DNA from: Leisingera coralii
Lineage (GTDB): Bacteria; Pseudomonadota; Alphaproteobacteria; Rhodobacterales; Rhodobacteraceae
Direction of reading: 5' to 3'
NCBI RefSeq assembly: GCF_049056525.1
Contig: NZ_JBHUPT010000002.1
Location: 263,394-327,393, forward strand
DNA: 64,000 nt
A model generated the notes under the pieces. The model did not search any database and had not been told where the DNA came from. It saw nothing but the letters and a program-made list of their open reading frames with translations. Numbering within the stretch: position 1 is the first letter of the stretch; the number at the start of each line of letters is the position of its first letter. Position numbers and translations under genes: made by a program. This document shows, piece by piece, positions 59,053 through 64,000 of this stretch.

Positions 59053-59421
59053 GTGATGTCCCGTTCGTTAGTGGCTCTTTTTCCGACTGAAATAGTCAAT
59101 TAAAGAATTTTCCGGCGGATGCAATGAATTTCCGACAAAAGAAATCGGATAATTTGCCGCGGCAGTGCATGGGACAGGCGGTTCCGGAAACCATGCCGGA
59201 TCCGGGCCGCTGCTGTTCGGGGCGCAATGCAGGGGCGGCCTGCCGCCGGCCGCTCCCGCCCGTCGCTGGACTTTTTGCAAAGTCCGCTCCCGTTGGGCGT
59301 GGCACCGCGCAAAGCGCGGTGCCACGCCCAAGGCCGCCAAGCATTGCCCGGCGGCAGCCGGGGGATCTGCGGGCGCGGGAGTGCTCCCTTGCCGGGTTTG
59401 GAAAACACAGCTCCAAAACGC
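59053..59421. other. Repeat-bearing intergenic region between rpmJ and the iron-binding protein gene
   Basis: No gene is supported; open frames here come from palindromic GC-rich repeats. It contains hairpin GGACTTT-TTGC-AAAGTCC (59268-59285), the long palindrome of copy D and a head-to-head repeat unit on the minus strand. The left 100 bp are AT-richer and probably hold the promoter of the iron-binding protein gene. Confidence 0.6.
59251..59391. repeat. Modular intergenic repeat, copy D (head-to-head double copy)
   Basis: The plus half starts CGCTCCCGCCCG (59251), with hairpin GGACTTT-TTGC-AAAGTCC. The minus half starts, on the minus strand, at GGGAGCACTCCCGCGCC (ending near 59388) and matches copy B through its CGGCTGC segment to CCTTGGGCGTGG. 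Both meet in an exact 39-bp palindrome: arms TTGGGCGTGGCACCGCGC (59293-59310) and its complement (59314-59331) around AAA. Confidence 0.8.
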
Positions 59422-59450
59422 AAAAAAACCGCATCGGATGATGCGGTTTT
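59422..59450 (-). terminator. Rho-independent terminator of rpmJ
   Basis: The stem AAAACCGCATC / GATGCGGTTTT with a GGAT loop is followed on the minus strand by a TTT run, 23 bp past the rpmJ stop. Confidence 0.9.
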
Positions 59451-59472
59451 CTGCATGTCGCTGGATCGGATC

Positions 59473-59598
59473 TTAGCCCTGGCGCGCTTTGAACTTGCGC
59501 TGGGTCTTGTTGATCACGTAAACGCGGCCTTTGCGGCGCACAACCCGGCAGTCGCGGTGCCGGTTCTTCAGCGAGCGGAGCGAGTTCTTGACCTTCAT
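59473..59598 (-). CDS. rpmJ: 50S ribosomal protein L36
   Basis: A 41-residue basic protein: MKVKNSLRSLKNRHRDCRVV, then RRKGRVYVINKTQRKFKARQG. This is the alphaproteobacterial long form of L36, with only one Cys (C17) and a His, so it is the zinc-free (C-minus) type. An AAGGAGAG ribosome-binding site lies seven bases before the ATG at 59598. It is monocistronic with its own terminator and lies about 80 bp downstream of tRNA-Val. Confidence 0.97.
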   Translation of the reverse strand: MKVKNSLRSLKNRHRDCRVVRRKGRVYVINKTQRKFKARQG

Positions 59599-59676
59599 GG
59601 CCTCTCTCCTTGTCTGCGGCGCGAACCAGCGCCTAGGTTAGCGGGTGCCTTGGCCGTGGCCAGGGCAGTGAATGAA

Positions 59677-59751
59677 TGGTGGGCGATACAAGGATCGAAC
59701 TTGTGACCCCTTCGATGTCAACGAAGTGCTCTACCGCTGAGCTAATCGCCC
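59677..59751 (-). tRNA. tRNA-Val (anticodon GAC), CCA encoded
   Basis: The minus-strand sequence folds as a full cloverleaf: acceptor GGGCGAT / ATCGCCC, D-arm GCTC-AGCGGTA-GAGC, anticodon arm CTTCG-TTGACAT-CGAAG with anticodon GAC, and T-arm ACAAG-TTCGATC-CTTGT. The discriminator A and CCA are encoded (59677-59680 on the plus strand read TGGT). It reads valine codons GUC/GUU. Confidence 0.97.
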
Positions 59752-59773
59752 ACTCTGGCCTGCCCAGCCTCCT

Positions 59774-59795
59774 GCCCCTTAGAAGTGAAAGGGGC
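59774..59795 (-). other. Hairpin in the tRNA-Val leader
   Basis: GCCCCTT / AAGGGGC enclose eight bases between the tRNA promoter and the tRNA 5' end; this could mark the processed leader. Confidence 0.45.
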
Positions 59796-59820
59796 GCGGG
59801 GTGCCGCGCCGGTGAGGGGG

Positions 59821-59849
59821 TCTATAAATAGAGTCGCGCAGAGGTGCAA
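59821..59849 (-). promoter_or_regulatory. Sigma-70-like promoter of tRNA-Val
   Basis: On the minus strand TTGCAC (59849-59844) and TATAGA (59826-59821) are spaced by exactly 17 bp. Transcription would start about 60-65 nt before the mature tRNA. Confidence 0.75.
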
Positions 59850-59855
59850 GAGCTT

Positions 59856-59883
59856 TTGACCGCAGAAATTTCCGCGATATGCT
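59856..59883 (+). promoter_or_regulatory. Candidate promoter of the N-formylglutamate amidohydrolase gene
   Basis: TTGACC (59856-59861) and TATGCT (59878-59883) are spaced by 16 bp and end 30 bp before the ATG. The box abuts the divergent tRNA promoter. Confidence 0.55.
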
Positions 59884-59913
59884 GTTTCTTGCACAAGAAG
59901 CACCGGAGCAAGG

Positions 59914-60774
59914 ATGCCTGATACAGCGTTTTCCGTGAATTCCCCGCAGAAACTGGCCTCCGCGGTGGTTTTTGCCTCTCCGCACAGCGGGACAGACTAT
60001 AGCGATTCCTTTCTGGCACAGTCGATTCTGGGGCGGAAGATGATCCGCAGCTCAGAAGACGCCTTTGTCGACCGGCTGTTTCAGGCGGCGCCGGAGTTCG
60101 GCGCGCCGCTGCTGACCGCGGTCAAGCCGCGGGCCTATCTGGACCTGAACCGCTCGCCCGATGAGCTGGACCCGGCGGTGATCGAGGGGGTGCAGCGGCG
60201 CGGGCAGAACCCGCGGGTGGCCTCGGGCCTTGGGGTGATTCCCCGGGTGGTGGCCAATGGCCGCGCGATCTACCGCGGCAAGCTGCCGATGGTGGAGGCC
60301 GAGCAGCGTATCAGGTGCTACTGGCACCCTTATCACCAGGCGCTGAAGGGGCTGCTGGATCAGGCGCACTTGCACTTCGGGCAGGCGATTCTGGTCGATT
60401 GCCACTCGATGCCGCATGAGGCGATCGACACCATGGCGCCGCGCAGCGGCGGCAAGCCGGAAGTGGTGCTGGGCGACCGGTTCGGCGCCGCGGCGGACAG
60501 CGGCGTGGTGGACCGGATCGAGGCGGCTTTTGCCGCGGCCGGTCTGAAGGTGGCCCGCAACACACCCTTTGCCGGGGCTTATATTGCCCAGACCTATGGC
60601 CGCCCGTCGCGGCGGCAGCACGCGGTTCAGATCGAGATCGACCGGGCGCTCTATATGGATGAGATCAATATCCGGCCCAATGCAAATTTCGAACCGCTGC
60701 AGAAACTGCTGCGCCGGGTGATTGCCGAGATTGCGGCGATCGGGCAGGAGGAAATGCCGCTGGCGGCGGAATAA
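59914..60774 (+). CDS. N-formylglutamate amidohydrolase
   Basis: A 286-residue FGase-family enzyme, which hydrolyses N-formylglutamate to glutamate and formate, the last step of one histidine degradation route. Family blocks are VFASPHSGTDYSDSFL near residue 22, RAYLDLNRSPDELDP, YRGKLPMVEAEQRI, ILVDCHSMPHEAID (metal-binding His region) and NTPFAGAYIAQTYGRPSRRQHAVQIEIDRALYMDE. No other hut genes are nearby, so it may act on formyl amino acids more broadly. GAGCAAGG precedes the ATG. It is convergent with dinB. Confidence 0.93.
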   Translation: MPDTAFSVNSPQKLASAVVFASPHSGTDYSDSFLAQSILGRKMIRSSEDAFVDRLFQAAPEFGAPLLTAVKPRAYLDLNRSPDELDPAVIEGVQRRGQNPRVASGLGVIPRVVANGRAIYRGKLPMVEAEQRIRCYWHPYHQALKGLLDQAHLHFGQAILVDCHSMPHEAIDTMAPRSGGKPEVVLGDRFGAAADSGVVDRIEAAFAAAGLKVARNTPFAGAYIAQTYGRPSRRQHAVQIEIDRALYMDEINIRPNANFEPLQKLLRRVIAEIAAIGQEEMPLAAE

Positions 60775-60792
60775 GCCGGTACGGAGTGCGGC

Positions 60793-62046
60793 TCAGCGCA
60801 GGGCGCGGCCTTTCAGGATCGCGCCGTCGCCGAAGCGCTTGCGGATCGCGTCGGTGGCGCGTTCCGCCTCGGCCCGCTTGCCGGCCTGCGGGTCCAGCAG
60901 ATCGCCGGTTTCATCGGCCTGCGATTCTGGCACCAGGTCGGAGATGCCGCAGCCCAGCAGGCGGTAAGGACCCTCATCACCCACCTGGTCCAGCAGGCCG
61001 CGGGCGGTGCGGTAGATCCGGTCGGCGATTTGGGTGGGGCTGCGTAATGTGAGCCGCCGGGTCAGCGCCGAATGGTTGGCGCGCTTCAGTTTGAGGGTGA
61101 CAACCCGGCCCGCCAGCTCCCGCGCCTTGGCCCGGTCCGAGACCTTTTCCGCCAGCCGCCACAGGTGGCCGTCGAGCACCTCCAGGCTGGCGGTGTCCTC
61201 AAAGAAGGTGGTTTCATTGGAGATCGACTTGATCGGCGCATGGGCCGAGACCCGGCGCCGGTCCTGACCGCGGGCAAGGTGCCAGAGCCGGTCGCCCATC
61301 GAGCCGAAGCGGCTGTGCAGCGCCTCGCGGTCCCAGCGCAACAGGTCGGAGAAGGTGCGGATGCCAGCCTTGTCGAGGCTCGCCTGGGCGGCCGGGCCGA
61401 TGCCCCAGATCAGCCGCACCGGCTTGTCGCGCAGGAAATCATCGGTCTCGGCCTTGCCGATCACCGAGAACCCGCGCGGCTTGTCGAGGTCGGAGGCGAC
61501 CTTGGCCAGGAACTTGTTGTGGCTGAGGCCGATGGAGCCGGTGACGCCGAGTTCATCCTTCATACGCTTGACCAGCCGCGCCAGCATCACCGCGGGCGGG
61601 GCGCCATGCAGCTTTTCGGTGCCGCTCAGATCCATGAAGGCCTCGTCCAGCGACAGTGGCTCCACATCCGGGGTCAGCTCATTCATCATCTTGCGGATTT
61701 CTCGGCTGACCTCGACGTAGACATTCATCCGCGGCTTGATCACCACCGCGTCGGGGCAGAGCTTCAGCGCCTGGAACATCGGCATGGCGGAGCGCACCCC
61801 GCGGATGCGGGCGACGTAGCAGGCGGTGGAGACCACCCCGCGCTTGCCGCCGCCGATGATCACCGGCTTGGTGGCCAGCTCCGGATTGTCGCGTTTTTCG
61901 ACGCTGGCATAGAAGGCGTCGCAATCCATGTGGGCGATGGTGAGGGAGAACAGCTCCTCATGCGCCTTGATACGCGGGCTGCCGCAATGGGGGCAGCGCC
62001 GGGCGGGGGCGATCTGGCTCAGGCAGTCTCGGCAAAGGGCGTGCAT
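60793..62046 (-). CDS. dinB: DNA polymerase IV (DinB) with N-terminal zinc-ribbon-like extension
   Basis: A 417-residue Y-family polymerase for translesion synthesis. Catalytic acids are D41 in AHMDCDAFYASVE and the SLDEAFMDL pair; the steric region YVARIRGVRSAMPMF and little-finger domain (VSDRAKARELAGRVVTLKL) are present. Before the polymerase fold lies a 30-residue extension with C5-x2-C8 and C18-x2-C21 (CRDC and CPHC), a likely zinc ribbon absent from E. coli DinB. The start is placed at ATG 62046; a TTG ten codons upstream is possible. No LexA box was recognised. Confidence 0.93.
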   Translation of the reverse strand: MHALCRDCLSQIAPARRCPHCGSPRIKAHEELFSLTIAHMDCDAFYASVEKRDNPELATKPVIIGGGKRGVVSTACYVARIRGVRSAMPMFQALKLCPDAVVIKPRMNVYVEVSREIRKMMNELTPDVEPLSLDEAFMDLSGTEKLHGAPPAVMLARLVKRMKDELGVTGSIGLSHNKFLAKVASDLDKPRGFSVIGKAETDDFLRDKPVRLIWGIGPAAQASLDKAGIRTFSDLLRWDREALHSRFGSMGDRLWHLARGQDRRRVSAHAPIKSISNETTFFEDTASLEVLDGHLWRLAEKVSDRAKARELAGRVVTLKLKRANHSALTRRLTLRSPTQIADRIYRTARGLLDQVGDEGPYRLLGCGISDLVPESQADETGDLLDPQAGKRAEAERATDAIRKRFGDGAILKGRALR

Positions 62047-62133
62047 GGGCGGCGGGCTGTCTATGTTGAGCGGCAAGTCTAGCGTGCGGCGGAGGGCTTG
62101 TCTTTAGCGCGGCGGGCGGGCAAGGGACAGATC

Positions 62134-62556
62134 ATGGCATCAGCAGGCGATGAATTTTCCGGCGCGAAGGCCGCGTTGTTTCTGGGGCAGGAATTGCTGG
62201 TCATCCTGCGTGATGACACACCGGATATTCCTTATCCCGGCCACTGGGATCTGCCGGGCGGCGGCCGCGAGGGGGACGAAAGCCCCGAGGCCTGCGTGCT
62301 GCGCGAAACCCGGGAGGAAGTCGGGCTGGTGCTGAAACCGGACGCGCTGGTCTGGCCGCAGTCCTATCTGCGCCCGCATGGGCGGGTCTGGTTCTTTGCC
62401 GCGCATCTGCCCGCCTCCGCTGCCGGGCTGATCCGCTTCGGGAATGAGGGGCAGGGCTGGGCGCTGATGGCGCCGGAGACCTATTGCGCGCATCCGTTGG
62501 CGGTGCCGCATTTCGCCGGGCAGCTGCGCCAGTACCTGGAGGCACGGGCCGGATAG
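62134..62556 (+). CDS. NUDIX hydrolase
   Basis: A 140-residue pyrophosphohydrolase. The NUDIX box is complete: GGREGDESPEACVLRETREEVGL at about residues 44-66, preceded by the typical HWDLPGGG lead-in. The substrate (a nucleoside diphosphate derivative) is not predictable. The start at 62134 follows AAGGGACAGATC. It is divergent from dinB across 87 bp, and a hairpin with arms CCCCCGC / GCGGGGG (62577-62596) follows. Confidence 0.92.
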   Translation: MASAGDEFSGAKAALFLGQELLVILRDDTPDIPYPGHWDLPGGGREGDESPEACVLRETREEVGLVLKPDALVWPQSYLRPHGRVWFFAAHLPASAAGLIRFGNEGQGWALMAPETYCAHPLAVPHFAGQLRQYLEARAG

Positions 62557-62576
62557 CAGGGGCTGAAAAGAAAGAT

Positions 62577-62596
62577 CCCCCGCTGGAATGCGGGGG
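62577..62596 (+). terminator. Hairpin after the NUDIX gene
   Basis: CCCCCGC / GCGGGGG with a TGGAAT loop, 21 bp after the stop. No T run follows. Confidence 0.6.
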
Positions 62597-62950
62597 GAAG
62601 GTGACGGACCTCAGGAAGAAAAGCCCGTCTGGGGAGTGTCTCATCCACAGAATCGCGCAGCGGCTGCTGTTTCGCAAAGTTTGCGGGTCCGGGCAGCGGC
62701 TGCGGGTTTTGCGGGTGTGCCTTTTGGGTCACAGGACGATTTGGCGCAGAAAACGGTGCCGCCGCAGGTTTCGTCTGTGAAAAGAGTGCGTTGACGTAAC
62801 GTAAAACGATTGCAGGCGGACAGACGGCGGGAAATAGATGTGCCCGCCTTACATTTTTATTTCTGCCTGTTTTTTAAGCAGATCTCTGCCTGCGCTGTTT
62901 GCGGCGCAGGCAATACGCGTGTGTGTGCCGCCCAGGCAGCGCTTTTGCGA
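62597..62950. other. Intergenic stretch between the NUDIX gene and pyrF
   Basis: No gene is supported. It contains the direct repeat GCAGCGGCTGC (near 62656 and 62694) and a TTGACGTAACGTAAAACG stretch at 62791-62808. A hairpin GGCGGG / CCCGCC (62826-62848) is followed by TTACATTTTTATTT on the plus strand, and the pyrF-proximal hairpin is at 62887-62912. A small RNA ending at the 62826 hairpin is possible but not shown. Confidence 0.5.
62887..62912 (-). terminator. Terminator-like hairpin after pyrF
   Basis: TGCCTGCGC / GCGCAGGCA encloses an eight-base loop 39 bp past the pyrF stop. An A/T-containing tail follows on the minus strand. Confidence 0.6.
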
Positions 62951-63667
62951 TCAGGCTTGCGTGCCGGCCAGCTCTGCCAGGATGGCCTCGGCCGCGGCGC
63001 GGGGGCTCTCCGCTTTCCAGATCGGGCGGCCCACGACGATGTGGTCGGCACCGTCCGCAATGGCACTGGCCGGGGTGGCAACGCGCTTCTGGTCGCCAAG
63101 GTCTGCCCCGGCGGGGCGCACGCCCGGGGTGACGATCAGCTTGCCTTCAGCCTCGGGCAGGGCGCGGATCAGAGCGGCCTCCTGCGGGCTGGCGATTACC
63201 CCGTCGGCGCCGGCGGCAAAGGCGTTGCCTGCGCGCTCCAGAACCAGGTCCTGCACCGCGCCGTCCTTGATCAGCGCCCCGTCCAGGTCCTCGCGGTCGA
63301 GCGAGGTGAGGATGGTGACGGCGAGGATCTTGAGGTCCTTGCCCGCCGCGCCTTCCTTGGCGGCGCGCACCACGTAAGGGTCGCCGTGCACGGTGAGGAA
63401 GTCGAGGTCGAACTGCGCCAGGCCCCGCACCGCGTTCTCCACGGTGGCACCGATGTCGAACAGTTTCATGTCGAGGAAGATGCGCTTGCCGTGCTCCTGC
63501 TTGAGCTCATTGGCGAGCGCCAGGCCGCCGCCAGTGAGCATGCCGAGGCCGATTTTGTAGAAGGAGACCGCATCACCCAGCTGTTCGGCAAGCTTCAGCC
63601 CCGCCAGCGCATTGGGGACATCCAAGGCAACAATCAGGCGGTCGTCGGCGCGCGGGGCTTGGGTCAT
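62951..63667 (-). CDS. pyrF: Orotidine 5'-phosphate decarboxylase
   Basis: PyrF decarboxylates OMP to UMP in the last step of de novo pyrimidine synthesis. The 238 residues fit the family. The N-terminal LIVALDVPN, the catalytic Lys/Asp cluster in IFLDMKLFDIGATVENAV near residue 65, VTPGVRP and the phosphate-binding DHIVVGRPIWKA at the C-terminus are all seen. The ATG at 63667 follows AAAGGACCCTGCC. It is the last complete gene in the window. Confidence 0.97.
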   Translation of the reverse strand: MTQAPRADDRLIVALDVPNALAGLKLAEQLGDAVSFYKIGLGMLTGGGLALANELKQEHGKRIFLDMKLFDIGATVENAVRGLAQFDLDFLTVHGDPYVVRAAKEGAAGKDLKILAVTILTSLDREDLDGALIKDGAVQDLVLERAGNAFAAGADGVIASPQEAALIRALPEAEGKLIVTPGVRPAGADLGDQKRVATPASAIADGADHIVVGRPIWKAESPRAAAEAILAELAGTQA

Positions 63668-63744
63668 GGCAGGGTCCTTTGTGGCAGCTGTGGCGTGAAA
63701 CTGGCGTTTCATACGCAAGGGGCTGCGGTTGGGCAAGGCGCAGC

Positions 63745-63824
63745 AGGGCGCTCCCGCATCTGAAGAGGCCCCTGGCGGGGCCTGTTGCAGATTTTGGGCC
63801 CGGCGCCGCGCTGGCGCGCGGCGC
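63745..63824 (+). repeat. Modular intergenic repeat, copy E
   Basis: AGGGCGCTCCCGC (63745) is followed by hairpin AGGCCCC-TGGC-GGGGCCT (63766-63783), then TTGGGC and second hairpin GCGCCGCGC-TGGC-GCGCGGCGC (63803-63824). It is in the intergenic region upstream of pyrF. Confidence 0.8.
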
Positions 63825-64000
63825 GGCCGCGCGTGACGGCAGCCGTCAGCGCGATGTTGACGCAGGTCAGGGATTTCCTCACCTTTTGCGGGCATTATGG
63901 TCTTGAAGCGGCGGCAACGCTTCCCACATCTATTGCCGAGGCCCGGACCGGGGCGTGCCGCAAAGCGGGCGCTGCCAATAACGCGGGCGCTTGAAAAAGG
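63825..64000. other. Window end, no gene seen
   Basis: The last 176 bp show no supported gene. A TTGACG at 63857-63862 and a later CATTATGG may be part of a promoter for a gene beyond the window. Confidence 0.4.

Noticed and set aside
59068..59476. Several overlapping open frames of 90-118 codons between rpmJ and the iron-binding protein gene
   Set aside because: They run through palindromic GC-rich repeats in many frames and resemble no protein; only rpmJ itself is real here.
62641..62650. TCATCCACAG as a DnaA box near the NUDIX gene
   Set aside because: One mismatch and no neighbours; not enough to suggest replication control.
63785..63994. 69-codon open frame at the window end
   Set aside because: Begins inside repeat copy E and has no ribosome-binding site or motif.

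Overview
The window reads as about 64 kb of chromosome from a high-GC alphaproteobacterium of the Rhodobacterales (roseobacter group, closest in style to Leisingera/Phaeobacter/Ruegeria). This is judged from gene content and gene families, for example the DUF3035 lipoprotein, the lspA-M16-M16 order, a DnaA with an Ala/Pro-rich linker, and a saccharopine operon. It was not established by a database search. Coding density is high. I found no CRISPR array, no intact insertion sequence and no prophage.

Layout. 1-5.9 kb: 3' part of dnaA, an EamA/RarD permease, rbfA with a DUF2233 gene, dapB, an SDHAF4-like gene and an RsmB-type rRNA methyltransferase. 6.0-13.3 kb: a heparinase II/III-like protein, purH, lspA, a DUF3035 lipoprotein and a catalytic/non-catalytic M16 peptidase pair. 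13.6-18.6 kb: pnp, a GT4-type glycosyltransferase and a bifunctional ManC-type enzyme. 18.7-24.7 kb: a 1-Cys peroxiredoxin, an aldehyde dehydrogenase, azlCD with a divergent XRE-cupin regulator, rluA and truB. 24.7-27.4 kb: a gene-poor stretch with a perfect 20-bp palindrome, DUF1643, a secreted RTX-repeat protein and rpsO. 27.6-36.3 kb: deoC with a two-domain aldehyde dehydrogenase, then mutL, rmuC, a membrane adenylate cyclase and DUF3775. 36.4-42.3 kb: a five-gene operon (histidine phosphatase, GST, lysine-ketoglutarate reductase type, SemiSWEET, saccharopine dehydrogenase type), an M20 amidohydrolase, a WGR protein and a MAPEG protein. 42.3-45.0 kb: a response regulator and a hybrid PAS histidine kinase. 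45.4-55.1 kb: a complete branched-chain-type (Liv) ABC transporter bracketed by two acyl-CoA ligase family genes, with three extra small ORFs. 55.2-59.1 kb: an Fe(III)-type ABC permease and binding protein with a CobW GTPase between them. 59.4-63.7 kb: rpmJ, tRNA-Val(GAC), N-formylglutamate amidohydrolase, dinB with a zinc-ribbon-like extension, a NUDIX hydrolase and pyrF.

How the genes work together. Translation and RNA genes that form one operon in many bacteria (rbfA, truB, rpsO, pnp) lie scattered over the first 27 kb. DeoC and the aldehyde dehydrogenase fit a deoxyribose salvage route ending in acetate. The saccharopine operon fits lysine catabolism. The ligase-flanked Liv cluster looks like an uptake-and-activation system for an organic acid whose identity the sequence does not reveal.

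The most unusual non-coding signal is a family of modular intergenic repeats at about 21.2, 27.5, 41.5, 59.3 and 63.8 kb: a CTCCCGC head, a variable hairpin, a TTGGGC linker and a second hairpin. Stem sequences differ between copies while pairing is kept.
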